A stretch of 64,000 nucleotides of DNA, from NCBI RefSeq assembly GCF_003865365.1, contig NZ_RQVR01000001.1:187118-251117 (forward strand), written 5' to 3'. Under the pieces are notes generated by a model that saw only the letters and a list, made by a program, of their open reading frames with translations, made no database searches and was not told where the DNA came from. This DNA comes from Flavobacterium macacae (GTDB lineage: Bacteria > Bacteroidota > Bacteroidia > Flavobacteriales > Flavobacteriaceae). This document shows positions 34,120 to 42,948 of the stretch, in pieces; the stretch's first letter is position 1; every line of letters begins with the position of its first letter. Position numbers and translations under genes: made by a program.

Positions 34120-34992
34120 ATGAGTTCATTTGAAGAAATTAAAATTGATGATGATTTTATAATAATTCGGTCGCAAAATGACAGCAACGAGACTTCTCAT
34201 TTTGAGAGAGCCGTTAATGTCGACCTTATACAGTTTCACTTTGGAATTAAAGGGCGCGCCAAATTCATATTCAATCAAGGAAGCTATGCTTTAGACTTAA
34301 AAGAAGATGTTTCCTTATTTCTTTACAATCCACAAAAGGAACTTCCTGTTTATCTAGAGATAGCGCCCCATTCTTGGACGATTTCTGTATTGATTTCTAT
34401 TAAAAAATTTCACGGATTATTTTCTTCAGAAGCCGATTACATTCCGTTTTTGAGCGAAGAAAATAAAGACAAAAAATATTATAAAGACGAACCAATCAAT
34501 CCGTCGATGTCCATTGTCTTGAATCAGCTCTTCAATTACAACCTTCACCCTTCGATAAAAAATCTTTATTTTAAAGGTAAAGCTTACGAATTATTAAGCC
34601 TTTATTTTAATCGAAGTGAAGACACGAATATTGAACAATGTCCGTTTTTGGTTGACGAAGACAATGTAACAAAAATAAAAAAAGCCAAAGAAATTATTAT
34701 CGCCAATATGGCCGAACCGCCAGGTTTGCAAGAATTGGCAGACCAAGTGGGAATTAACTTGAAGAAACTAAAAATGGGTTTCAAGCAAATTTATGGCGAC
34801 AGCGTTTATAGTTTCTTATTTGATTATAAAATGGAATTTGCCCGAAAATTACTCGACAGCGGTTCTTATAACGTAAACGAAGTTGGATTAAAAATTGGAT
34901 ACAGCACTGCAAGCCATTTTATTTCGGCGTTTAAAAAGAAATTCGGCACTACACCGAAAAAATATTTGATGTCGATAACAGTAAATGCTTAA
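34120..34992 (+). CDS. AraC-family regulator adjacent to heme genes
   Basis: 290 residues. The C-terminal 100 residues hold the two AraC helix-turn-helix units (GLQELADQVGINLKKLKMGFKQIYG and NVNEVGLKIGYSTASHFISAFKKKFGTTPKKY). The N-terminal domain (about 1-170; QFHFGIKGRAKFIFNQGSYAL, LYNPQKELPVYLEI) resembles a cupin-type effector domain as in PchR-like regulators. The gene is 24 bp before hemH on the same strand and divergent from hemA. It is therefore a good candidate for the regulator of the heme genes in both directions, perhaps responding to iron, heme or a porphyrin; this is inferred from position only. Confidence 0.85.
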   Translation: MSSFEEIKIDDDFIIIRSQNDSNETSHFERAVNVDLIQFHFGIKGRAKFIFNQGSYALDLKEDVSLFLYNPQKELPVYLEIAPHSWTISVLISIKKFHGLFSSEADYIPFLSEENKDKKYYKDEPINPSMSIVLNQLFNYNLHPSIKNLYFKGKAYELLSLYFNRSEDTNIEQCPFLVDEDNVTKIKKAKEIIIANMAEPPGLQELADQVGINLKKLKMGFKQIYGDSVYSFLFDYKMEFARKLLDSGSYNVNEVGLKIGYSTASHFISAFKKKFGTTPKKYLMSITVNA

Positions 34993-35016
34993 ATTTAAAA
35001 ACAAAACGAAAACAAG

Positions 35017-36048
35017 ATGAAAGGCGCATTATTAATAAACCTTGGGTCACCGAAGAGCCCAGAACCAAAAGACGTAAAGCCGTATTTAGATGAATTTTTA
35101 ATGGATAAATACGTGATTGACGTTCCTTATTTATTGAGAGCATTATTAGTTCGAGGCATTATTTTAAGAAAAAGACCAGAAGAATCGGCTCACGCCTACA
35201 AAAAAATCTGGTGGGAAGAAGGTTCTCCATTAATTGTTCTTTCTGAAAGAATGCATAAAAAAGTAAAGGCGAAAACTGAAATCCCGGTGGCTTTGGCAAT
35301 GCGTTATGGCGAAATGACCATTGAAAAAGGACTTCAGGAATTGCACGAACAAGGCGTGACCGAAGTTTTGCTTTTTCCGTTATATCCGCAATATGCAATG
35401 GCCTCTACATTGACTATTTTAGTTTTAGCCGAAGAAATCAGAAAGAAAAAATTTCCGCAAATGAAATTTACTGATGTCCCTGCTTTTTACAACAAGCCCG
35501 ATTATATTCAAAACTTAGCAGACTTGATGCAAAAAAGTTTAGAAGGTTATGATTATGACCAATTGGTTTTTTCTTACCACGGAATTCCGGAGCGCCATAT
35601 CAGAAAAACAGACGTAACCAAATCGCATTGCAAAATAGACGGTTCGTGTTGTTCAACACCTTCTGCAGCACACGCGTTTTGCTATCGCCACCAATGTTAT
35701 GAAACCACGCGACTTGTTGCTGAAAAATTACAAATTCCGAAAGACAAATATTGCCTGACTTTTCAATCAAGGTTAGCCGGAGACAAATGGCTTGACCCCT
35801 ACACGGATATTGAAATTGACAAAATGCCTTCAAGAGGAATCAAAAAAATTGCCGTGGTGACTCCTGCTTTCGTGACTGATTGTTTGGAAACTTTGGAAGA
35901 AATTGCAATGCGTGCCAAAGAAGATTTTGAAGCCAACGGAGGTGAAGAATTTTTAGCGATTCCGTGTTTGAATGATGATGATGCTTGGGTACAAACCGCA
36001 ACAAATTGGATTGAAGAATGGGCTTTCGCTGAGAAGAAAGCAATTTAA
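35017..36048 (+). CDS. hemH: Ferrochelatase
   Basis: 343 residues. The start is LLINLGSPKSPEPKDVKPYLDEFL. The active-site His is in LVFSYHGIPERHIRKTD (about residue 190) and the second metal-site Glu in VVTPAFVTDCLETLEEI. It inserts Fe(II) into protoporphyrin IX to give protoheme. A C-x8-C-C segment (HCKIDGSCCSTPSAAHAFCYRHQC) near residue 205 has several Cys residues, as in ferrochelatases that carry a [2Fe-2S] cluster or in some Bacteroidota forms. It lies between the AraC-type regulator and the MATE transporter genes; the latter begins only 1 bp after its stop. Confidence 0.95.
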   Translation: MKGALLINLGSPKSPEPKDVKPYLDEFLMDKYVIDVPYLLRALLVRGIILRKRPEESAHAYKKIWWEEGSPLIVLSERMHKKVKAKTEIPVALAMRYGEMTIEKGLQELHEQGVTEVLLFPLYPQYAMASTLTILVLAEEIRKKKFPQMKFTDVPAFYNKPDYIQNLADLMQKSLEGYDYDQLVFSYHGIPERHIRKTDVTKSHCKIDGSCCSTPSAAHAFCYRHQCYETTRLVAEKLQIPKDKYCLTFQSRLAGDKWLDPYTDIEIDKMPSRGIKKIAVVTPAFVTDCLETLEEIAMRAKEDFEANGGEEFLAIPCLNDDDAWVQTATNWIEEWAFAEKKAI

Positions 36049-36049
36049 C

Positions 36050-37408
36050 ATGGCGGTTTCATCGGAAGAATTAGGAACGAAAGACATCAAAAAATTACTG
36101 CTCAAACAAGCAATTCCCTCGTCAGTCGGGATTTTGTTCATGTCAGTTAATATTTTGGTGGATACCATTTTTGTAGGGCAATGGGTGGGTTCGCTGGCCA
36201 TTGCCGCCGTTTCTGTTGTCTTGCCGATTACGTTTTTAATTTCTTCTTTGGGAATGGCCATTGGCGTTGGTGGCGGTTCTGTTTTATCGCGCGCTTTGGG
36301 TTCGGGCGATAAAGAGAAAGCAGATATCGTTTTTGCCAATCAAATCATGATGACTTTCGGGCTTGCCTCTATTTTTGTCATTCTCGGATTATTTTTCAGC
36401 AATGAAATGTTATTGATTTTTGGAGCGAATGGAAATATTTTGGCGCCAGCCAAAGAATTCTTTTATCCTGTTTTACTTGGCGTTCCTTTCTTGGCACTTA
36501 GCATGATGGGAAACAACGTGATCCGGGCCGAAGGAAAACCTTCTTTCGCCATGATTTCAATGATAATTCCAGCGATTGTCAATATTATTTTAGACATCGT
36601 CTTTATTAAATTCATGGATTTGGGGCTTTTCGGAGCCGCTTTAGCGACCAGCATTTCTTATACAAGTGCTTTCCTTTTTGTGCTTTGGTTTTTTATTTAC
36701 AAAACCGAATTAAAACTGCAACTCCACCATTTTAAATTCCATAAAAAAATAGTTAAAGAAATCACTTCGCTGAGTTTTGTAACTTTTTCAAGACAAGGAG
36801 TTGTGAGCATTTTGGCGATTATTCTGAATCATACCTTATATACTTTTGGCGGCGAACATTCGGTAACCGTTTATGGCATTATCAGCCGAATGTTGATGTT
36901 TGCTCTGTTTCCTGTTTTGGGAATTACGCAAGCTTTTTTGCCTATTGCCGGATTTAATTATGGGGCCAAAAATTACCATCGCGTGAAAGAAACCATTTCG
37001 GTTTCCATCAAATATGCGGCAGTTTTGGCCACATTAATTTTTGTCGTAATTTTATTCTTTGCCAAACCGATTGTTTCCGTTTTTACGACAGACCAATTAG
37101 TTATTGACGAAACGCCAAATGCCTTGAGATGGGTTTTTACTGCTTCGCCCATTATTGCCATTCAACTCATTGGAGCTGCATATTTTCAAGCGGCCGGAAA
37201 GGCAAAAAAAGCATTGCTGCTGACGTTGACCAAACAAGGGTTTTTCTTGATTCCCTTGGTATTAATTTTACCCCATTTTTTTGGAATCTTAGGCGTTTGG
37301 ATCGCGTTTCCAATTGCAGACGTGCTTTCCACCATAGTAACCGCCGTATTTTTGAAAAAAGAAATGAATGAAAATCTAATTGAATCCACAGATGGAAAAT
37401 TATTATAA
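36050..37408 (+). CDS. MATE family efflux transporter
   Basis: 453 residues from ATG 36050, which is 1 bp after the hemH stop; the longer frame to 35972 runs into hemH and is rejected. Twelve predicted helices are arranged as two MatE repeats. Typical blocks are LLKQAIPSSVGILFMSVNILVDTIFVGQWVG, GVGGGSVLSRALGSGDKEKAD, ALSMMGNNVIRAEGKP and ITQAFLPIAGFNYGAKNYHRVKE. MATE proteins export cationic drugs or metabolites by Na+ or H+ antiport. Lying between hemH and hemJ, it could export excess porphyrin or another heme-related compound, but this is only suggested by context. Its end overlaps hemJ by 17 bp. Confidence 0.92.
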   Translation: MAVSSEELGTKDIKKLLLKQAIPSSVGILFMSVNILVDTIFVGQWVGSLAIAAVSVVLPITFLISSLGMAIGVGGGSVLSRALGSGDKEKADIVFANQIMMTFGLASIFVILGLFFSNEMLLIFGANGNILAPAKEFFYPVLLGVPFLALSMMGNNVIRAEGKPSFAMISMIIPAIVNIILDIVFIKFMDLGLFGAALATSISYTSAFLFVLWFFIYKTELKLQLHHFKFHKKIVKEITSLSFVTFSRQGVVSILAIILNHTLYTFGGEHSVTVYGIISRMLMFALFPVLGITQAFLPIAGFNYGAKNYHRVKETISVSIKYAAVLATLIFVVILFFAKPIVSVFTTDQLVIDETPNALRWVFTASPIIAIQLIGAAYFQAAGKAKKALLLTLTKQGFFLIPLVLILPHFFGILGVWIAFPIADVLSTIVTAVFLKKEMNENLIESTDGKLL

Positions 37409-37940
37409 CTACATAAAATCCTTGCATTTAATTTTTGTAATCACTTGGTTTTCAGGATTATTCTATATTGTCAGATTGTTTGTCTATCAAATTGAAGCTT
37501 CGCAAAAAGCATCTCCTGAAAAAGAAATTTTACAAAAGCAATACAAGATCATGACGTATCGTTTGTGGTACATCATCACTTGGCCTTCGGCTGTCTTGGC
37601 GAGTATTTTTGCAATTCTTTTATTGTATATCAGTCCGGTTTGGCTGCAGCAATCTTGGATGCACGTCAAGCTTGGCTTCGTTTTTGCTCTGTATCTGTAC
37701 CATTTAAAATGCCATCAGATTTTTAAGCAATTGCAAAATGATGAAGTAAAGCATACTTCAAATTTTATGCGTCTTTGGAATGAAGGTGCCACAATTATTC
37801 TTTTTGCTGTCGTTTTTTTGGTAATTTTGAAAAACGCCGTCAATTGGATTTATGGAGTAATCGGAATCATTCTGTTCTCTGTAATTATTATGTTGGGCTT
37901 TAAATTTTATAAAAAAATTCGCGAAAGAAACCAGTCTTAA
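37392..37940 (+). CDS. hemJ: Protoporphyrinogen oxidase HemJ
   Basis: 182 residues from ATG 37392 (MENYYNYIKSLHLIFV); TTG 37380 would add four. Four to five membrane helices are visible. The conserved His is in YIKSLHLIFVITWFSGLFYIVRLFVYQ. The second helix pair holds RLWYIITWPSAVLA and WMHVKLGFVFALYLYHLKCH, including family-conserved His, Lys and Trp. HemJ oxidises protoporphyrinogen IX to protoporphyrin IX in the inner membrane, replacing HemG and HemY. It completes the pathway between HemF and HemH. It overlaps the MATE gene by 17 bp and its TAA overlaps the ATG of the sensor kinase by 1 bp. Confidence 0.93.
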   Translation: MENYYNYIKSLHLIFVITWFSGLFYIVRLFVYQIEASQKASPEKEILQKQYKIMTYRLWYIITWPSAVLASIFAILLLYISPVWLQQSWMHVKLGFVFALYLYHLKCHQIFKQLQNDEVKHTSNFMRLWNEGATIILFAVVFLVILKNAVNWIYGVIGIILFSVIIMLGFKFYKKIRERNQS

Positions 37941-39412
37941 TGCTGCAACCCATAAAAATAAAACGACTTTCACTCCGTGTCAGAATCTTTCTTTCCATGA
38001 TTGTCTTGACTTTGATTTCATCAGTCTTGATGGCTTCCTTGTCGATTTATCAATTTAAAACTGCTGCAAAAGAATACCATGAAGAACGTCTTGAAAGAAG
38101 GGAGACCGCTGTAAAAGAGCATATCAATTATATTTTAAGCACCACAACTTATCCGCTGACTTCTGAAAATTTATCTTTGATTTTTAAGGACGAGATTTAT
38201 AAACTGGCCGATATTCATAGTTTGGCCATCAACATCTACAGCTTAGACGGAAAACTATTAAAATCATCAAAAGCATCGTTTACCGTTGATACTATTTTGC
38301 CCCCGATCCCTAATTATATCTTGAAATTGGTCCAATCTTCCATGGACAAAAGGTATGTGGACGTGCAAAGTATCGACGGACTGAAGTTTCGCTCTTCGTA
38401 TGCCCAAATCAAGGACACGAAGTTCAAACCTTTGGGAATTTTAAATCTTCCCTACATTCCAGATGATGGATTTTATGAGAAAGAATTGCGAAATTTTTTG
38501 ATCAGTTTAGGACAAGTGTATTCGATAATGCTGATTGTTGCCATTTTTTTGGCCTACTTTTTATCGAGTTATATTACCAAGTTCCTAAAATCCATTACCG
38601 ATAAAATTACAGAAACGCGCTTCAACCAAAAAAATGAAAAAATTGAGCTTGAAGAAAGCAGTAAAGAAATTGCGCTGTTGGTCCACGCCTATAATTCGAT
38701 GGTTGAAGAATTGGAAGAAAGTGCCTCAAAACTAGCGCAAAGCGAAAGAGAACAGGCTTGGCGCGAAATGGCAAAACAAGTGGCGCATGAAATTAAAAAC
38801 CCGTTGACTCCGATGCGTTTGACGGTGCAGAGTTTCCAGCGAAAATTTGATCCAAATGATCCCGAAGTCAAGCAGAAAATGACGGATTATTCCAATACTT
38901 TGATTCAGCAGATTGATACGATGAGCTCAGTAGCTTCGGCGTTTTCGAACTTTGCATCAATGCCGGCCCAACAAAATGAAACCCTGAATGTGGTGGATGT
39001 TGTACAACTGACTTTGGATATTTTCAACGAAGAGTACATCCAGTTTAAAAGTGAAGCCAAAGAAATTATCACGATTATGGATCGCACGCAATTGATTCGC
39101 ATCGTGACCAATTTGGTTAAAAATGCAATTCAGGCCATTCCTGAAAACCAAGAATTTAAGTCGATAGTCGTTTCGGTTAAAGAAGAAGAAAACAAAGTGC
39201 AAATCAGCGTGCAAGATAACGGAACCGGAATTGAAAGCGATAACGGAAGCCGTATTTTTGAACCAAAATTTACGACCAAAAACTCAGGAATGGGACTTGG
39301 TTTGGGAATCATCAAAAATATTATTGAAAATTATAATGGAACGATTACTTTTGAAACCGCTTCCGGAAAAGGAACCGTTTTTTGTGTTTTCCTTCCTATA
39401 ATTAGGATGTAA
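37940..39412 (+). CDS. NtrY-like sensor histidine kinase
   Basis: 490 residues. Two membrane helices (about 17-37 and 190-212) flank a periplasmic sensor of about 150 residues. A cytoplasmic linker of HAMP/coiled-coil type follows. The H-box is REMAKQVAHEIKNPLTPMRLTVQSF, typical of NtrY/ZraS-type kinases. The ATPase domain has LVKNAIQAIP, DNGTGIE and GMGLGLGIIKN. No response regulator gene is adjacent, so it is an orphan. Its ATG overlaps the hemJ stop, linking its synthesis to heme genes; it could sense redox or envelope state, but the signal is unknown. Confidence 0.9.
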   Translation: MLQPIKIKRLSLRVRIFLSMIVLTLISSVLMASLSIYQFKTAAKEYHEERLERRETAVKEHINYILSTTTYPLTSENLSLIFKDEIYKLADIHSLAINIYSLDGKLLKSSKASFTVDTILPPIPNYILKLVQSSMDKRYVDVQSIDGLKFRSSYAQIKDTKFKPLGILNLPYIPDDGFYEKELRNFLISLGQVYSIMLIVAIFLAYFLSSYITKFLKSITDKITETRFNQKNEKIELEESSKEIALLVHAYNSMVEELEESASKLAQSEREQAWREMAKQVAHEIKNPLTPMRLTVQSFQRKFDPNDPEVKQKMTDYSNTLIQQIDTMSSVASAFSNFASMPAQQNETLNVVDVVQLTLDIFNEEYIQFKSEAKEIITIMDRTQLIRIVTNLVKNAIQAIPENQEFKSIVVSVKEEENKVQISVQDNGTGIESDNGSRIFEPKFTTKNSGMGLGLGIIKNIIENYNGTITFETASGKGTVFCVFLPIIRM

Positions 39413-39497
39413 ATTTTACCACAGAATCGTAGATTTTTAAATAGGAATTGCATTAATTCCTAAAAATAAAGTACAACACAAATTTCACAAATTGACA

Positions 39498-39527
39498 CAG
39501 ATTCATTAGAAAAAATCTATGAATCTG
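39498..39527. repeat. Small intergenic hairpin before the enoyl-CoA hydratase gene
   Basis: CAGATTCATTAGA (39498-39510) and TCTATGAATCTG (39516-39527) form a 12-bp stem with one bulged T around an AAAAA loop. There is no T-tract, so it is not a normal terminator. It may be a REP-like sequence of the CACAGATTC type that I recall from flavobacterial intergenic regions. Confidence 0.45.
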
Positions 39528-39549
39528 AAAAACAAATAAATATAAAGAT

Positions 39550-40332
39550 ATGAACTTTGAAAATATTTTAACGACTTCTGAAAACGGAATCGCAACGGTA
39601 ACCATCAACAGGCCAACGAAATTAAATGCGTTGAACAAAGCGACAATTCAAGAATTGCACATGGCTTTTGAAGCTTTAGAAAAGGATGAAAAAGTGAGGG
39701 CAATTATCTTGACAGGAAGCGAAAACAAAGCGTTTGTGGCTGGTGCAGATATTTCTGAATTTGCCGATTTTTCTGTTTCTGAAGGAGCAGAATTGGCTGC
39801 AAAAGGACAAGCTTCTTTGTTTGATTTTGTAGAAAATTTAAAAACTCCGGTAATTGCAGCCGTGAACGGTTTTGCTTTAGGCGGCGGCTTGGAATTGGCG
39901 ATGGCGTGCCACTTCAGAATTGCTTCGGATAATGCAAAAATGGGCTTGCCAGAAGTTTCTCTTGGCGTGATTCCAGGTTATGGAGGAACTCAGAGATTGC
40001 CGCAATTGGTTGGAAAAGGAAAAGCAATGGAATTAATTATGACTGCTGGAATGCTTTCTGCTGAAGAAGCAAAAACTGCTGGATTGGTGAATCACGTGGT
40101 GCCGCAAGCGGAATTATTGGAATTAGCAAACAGCATCGCGCAAAAAATTATGCGAAATTCGCCCTTGGCAATTGGCAAAGCGATTGAAGCGATCAATGCC
40201 AATTTCAAAGATGGCGTTGACGGTTATGCTATTGAAATCAAAAACTTTGGCGAGTCTTTTGGAACCGAAGATTTTAAAGAAGGAACCGGCGCTTTTTTAG
40301 AGAAGAGAAAACCGGTTTTTACTGGGAAATAA
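39550..40332 (+). CDS. Enoyl-CoA hydratase/isomerase family protein
   Basis: A 260-residue crotonase-fold enzyme. The oxyanion hole is set up by ENKAFVAGADISEF (about 57-70) and AAVNGFALGGGLELAMACH (about 99-117). The two catalytic glutamates are placed in LGGGLELAM and LPEVSLGVIPGYGGTQRL. That spacing fits hydratases that add water to 2-trans-enoyl-CoA in beta-oxidation or in amino-acid and polyhydroxyalkanoate pathways. It is a single gene with a terminator directly downstream. Substrate length cannot be read. Confidence 0.92.
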   Translation: MNFENILTTSENGIATVTINRPTKLNALNKATIQELHMAFEALEKDEKVRAIILTGSENKAFVAGADISEFADFSVSEGAELAAKGQASLFDFVENLKTPVIAAVNGFALGGGLELAMACHFRIASDNAKMGLPEVSLGVIPGYGGTQRLPQLVGKGKAMELIMTAGMLSAEEAKTAGLVNHVVPQAELLELANSIAQKIMRNSPLAIGKAIEAINANFKDGVDGYAIEIKNFGESFGTEDFKEGTGAFLEKRKPVFTGK

Positions 40333-40338
40333 TAATTG

Positions 40339-40369
40339 AAAAGCCAGAAATTACTTTCCGGCTTTTTTT
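40339..40369. terminator. Terminator between enoyl-CoA hydratase and HD hydrolase genes
   Basis: AAAAGCC-GAAA pairs with TTTC-GGCTTTT with one internal mismatch and is followed by T. It lies at the meeting point of two convergent genes. Confidence 0.8.
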
Positions 40370-41018
40370 ATCTTTCTCCTTCACACTCCGCAAAAAACTG
40401 TTCTAAGAATTTCTCCATATAATTGTGTCTTTCTTCGGCAATTTTCTTTCCTGATTTGGTATTCATCTTGTCTTTCAATAACAATAATTTTTCGTAGAAA
40501 TGATTGATTGTCGGCGAAACTGAATTTTTATATTCTTCCTTGCTCATATTCTTATTCACCGGAATTTCTGGATTGTATAATGATCTGTTTTTAAATCCTC
40601 CATAATTGAAACACCTTGCAATTCCGATGGCGCCGATGGCATCTAAACGGTCTGCATCTTGCACAATATCTAATTCTATCGAAGAAAATTTACGCTCAAA
40701 ATTTCCTCCTTTGAAAGAAATATTTTCGATGATATTAATGACGTGAACGATAATTTCTTCAGATGTATTTTGGCTTTCCAGAAATTCTCTGGCTACTCTC
40801 GGCCCAACGGTTTCATCTCCGCCGTGAAATTTACTATCAGCAATATCGTGCAATAAGGCTCCAAGTCCGACGATGGTTTCATCACAATTTTCTTCTTTTG
40901 AAATATTCAAAGCGTTTTTATACACTCTTTCGATATGGAACCAATCGTGTCCTCCTTCAGCACCTTGAAGTTCTTTTTTTACGAAAGAAATTGTATTTTC
41001 TATTAAAGTCGTATTCAT
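40368..41018 (-). CDS. HD-domain phosphohydrolase
   Basis: A 216-residue cytoplasmic metal-dependent hydrolase. The HD motif pieces are HDWFHIERVYKNAL (first His), GALLHDIADSKF (His-Asp) and DIVQDADRLDAIGAIGIARCF (final Asp), the arrangement of the YedJ/PA-type uncharacterised HD family. These act on nucleotides or other phosphate esters; substrate unknown. It is the last gene of a leftward run with the desaturase and acyltransferase genes, but a terminator hairpin separates it from the desaturase, so it may have its own promoter. Confidence 0.9.
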   Translation of the reverse strand: MNTTLIENTISFVKKELQGAEGGHDWFHIERVYKNALNISKEENCDETIVGLGALLHDIADSKFHGGDETVGPRVAREFLESQNTSEEIIVHVINIIENISFKGGNFERKFSSIELDIVQDADRLDAIGAIGIARCFNYGGFKNRSLYNPEIPVNKNMSKEEYKNSVSPTINHFYEKLLLLKDKMNTKSGKKIAEERHNYMEKFLEQFFAECEGER

Positions 41019-41035
41019 AATTTTTAGGAAGAAAA

Positions 41036-41062
41036 AAATCCTTTCGGTGAAGAAAGGATTTT
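41036..41062 (-). terminator. Terminator after the desaturase gene (minus strand)
   Basis: AATCCTTTC (41038-41046) and GAAAGGATT (41052-41060) pair. On the minus strand the stem is followed by a T-run. Confidence 0.8.
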
Positions 41063-41072
41063 AATTATTGTA

Positions 41073-42068
41073 TTATTTCAAAGTGGCTGGCTCAACCCAT
41101 TTAAAAATATGAGATTCTGCCGGAATCACGATCCTGTCAGAAATTCGAGCCATTCTTGCTGGCAATTTCATCAGATAGTCTCTTGCTTTTTCAGCTTCAT
41201 CAGTCAATCCAGAAATTTTTGAAATTTCCCATTTGTCAATTAATTTCTGCATGATATCCACATAATCGTGTGCCGTATACACCCCGATCCTTTGTGCTGA
41301 ATCAGAAAATTGTTCAAAAGCAGAACTTATTTTTTCTCCAGATTCTCTCAAGAATTGCGCTGGCATTACGATTTTTTGCTTCATCATGTATTGAAAAGCA
41401 AGCATCATTTCACTTGGATCTACTTGAAAAATTCGGTTCACAAATTCAGAATAAGCGTGGTGGTGACGCATTTCGTCTCCTGCAATCAGCTTACACATTT
41501 TTGACAATTTGTTGTCACCGTGTTTTTTAGCAATTTGGGCTACTCTGTTGTGTGAAACATAGGTGGCCAATTCTTGAAAACTCGTGTACACAAAGTTTTT
41601 ATAAGGATCCCTTCCAGTTCCAATATCAAAACCGTCGCTGATTAAATGTTGTGTCGTCATCTCAATTTCACGCATATTTACACGGCCAGAAAGGTAAAGA
41701 TATTTGTTCAAAACATCTCCGTGGCGATTTTCTTCGCCCGTCCAGTTTCTGATCCATTTTGACCAACCGTTCCCGATATTATCCGTTTGATTCACACCTT
41801 CCACATCCATCAACCAAGATTCATAGGTTGGCAACGCTTCTTCGGTAATGGTATCTCCCACTAAAGTTACCCAAAAATCATAAGGCAATTCTTTAGCGAT
41901 TTCTCTTAGTTCTTTAACGTCTTCAAAGAAGTTTTCATTTTGAGAATCAGGCAAAAGATCCGTTGGCTGCCAAATTTTTTCCGTGGGAATCAAATACTGG
42001 TCAACGAACGTGTCAATATTTTTCTCTAGAAACTGCATTACTTCTAGACGCATGTTTTTTATAGACAT
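41073..42068 (-). CDS. Acyl-ACP (stearoyl-ACP type) desaturase
   Basis: A 331-residue soluble di-iron desaturase. The two E-x-x-H pairs are GEENRHGDVL (about 112-121) and GDEMRHHHAY (about 197-206), which bind the iron pair. VNMREIEMTTQHLISDGFD and FVYTSFQELATYVSHNRVA are also family blocks. It places a double bond in acyl-ACP, making unsaturated fatty acids with O2, and needs ferredoxin. The gene is 6 bp downstream of a PlsC-type acyltransferase gene, so fatty-acid desaturation and phospholipid acylation are expressed together. Confidence 0.93.
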   Translation of the reverse strand: MSIKNMRLEVMQFLEKNIDTFVDQYLIPTEKIWQPTDLLPDSQNENFFEDVKELREIAKELPYDFWVTLVGDTITEEALPTYESWLMDVEGVNQTDNIGNGWSKWIRNWTGEENRHGDVLNKYLYLSGRVNMREIEMTTQHLISDGFDIGTGRDPYKNFVYTSFQELATYVSHNRVAQIAKKHGDNKLSKMCKLIAGDEMRHHHAYSEFVNRIFQVDPSEMMLAFQYMMKQKIVMPAQFLRESGEKISSAFEQFSDSAQRIGVYTAHDYVDIMQKLIDKWEISKISGLTDEAEKARDYLMKLPARMARISDRIVIPAESHIFKWVEPATLK

Positions 42069-42074
42069 ATTTTT

Positions 42075-42815
42075 TTAATTTTTTATTCCTTCAACTACTT
42101 CTTTTTCAGTCTGTTTCATCAGTTCTGGAAAAGGCATTTCTGCAACTGAAATGGGCTTATGCACCGTAAAGGTAAGATGATTTCCTAAACCCGCAGGGAA
42201 AAAGCCATATTTAACAATTTTCCAAGAATTATTGATGCTGACCGGTACGACCATTGCTGACGGCGCATTCTTACATAAAATTTTCAAGCCCGTTTGGGCA
42301 AATTCTTTTGGATAGCCATTTTTGCTTCGAGTTCCCTCGGGAAAAATAACTGCCGCACGTTTGTTCGTTTCAATATATTCTCCCAAACCTTTAATCGTTG
42401 GGACGGCTTGTTTTGGATCTTTACGGTCAATTAAAACCGAACCTCCGTGCCTTAAATTATAGGAAACACTTGGAATTCCTTTTCCTAATTCGGCTTTGCT
42501 GACAAATTTCGGATGCGCTTTTCTGAAAAACCAAATCATCGCCACAATGTCATACATACTTTGATGATTGGCTACAAAAATCACCGGAACTCCTTTTGGG
42601 ATCAACTCTCTTCCTTCTACCTTATAAGTAGTTCCAAGCAAATGGGTAGTCCTCAACAAAAAGAAATTCAGATAATCCACGCTTTTTTTGTGTGCCTGAT
42701 ATCCAAAAAGATTAAAACAAATCCATTGTATGGGATGAAATAGGGCCAGAAAAAATCCAAAAACCAAATAATATACCGCTGAAATGGGGTATGAAATAAG
42801 TTTTTCCATATTCAT
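42075..42815 (-). CDS. 1-acyl-sn-glycerol-3-phosphate acyltransferase (PlsC-like), first copy
   Basis: A 246-residue membrane-associated acyltransferase. The catalytic H-x4-D motif is N-H-Q-S-M-Y-D (about 82-88); the substrate-binding motif is F-P-E-G-T-R-S (about 159-165). One N-terminal hydrophobic helix anchors it to the inner membrane. It adds the second acyl chain to make phosphatidic acid, or acylates an amino-lipid typical of Bacteroidota. It precedes the desaturase gene in the same operon. A second, related copy is at 46715-47476. Confidence 0.9.
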   Translation of the reverse strand: MNMEKLISYPISAVYYLVFGFFLALFHPIQWICFNLFGYQAHKKSVDYLNFFLLRTTHLLGTTYKVEGRELIPKGVPVIFVANHQSMYDIVAMIWFFRKAHPKFVSKAELGKGIPSVSYNLRHGGSVLIDRKDPKQAVPTIKGLGEYIETNKRAAVIFPEGTRSKNGYPKEFAQTGLKILCKNAPSAMVVPVSINNSWKIVKYGFFPAGLGNHLTFTVHKPISVAEMPFPELMKQTEKEVVEGIKN

Positions 42816-42948
42816 AATATTCTATGCAAAAGTAAGAATTATATTTTTGTTAATTTTAAATATGAAAAAGGATTTTTTATGTGGAAAAAATTGCTATTGG
42901 AAGATAAAAAAAAAGAACTATTTTTACAAAAAATAAGTGCCAATTTAT

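Noticed and set aside
35972-36049. Upstream start of the MATE gene inside hemH
   Set aside because: It would overlap 77 bp of hemH and starts in unrelated sequence; ATG 36050 directly after the hemH stop is the family N-terminus.
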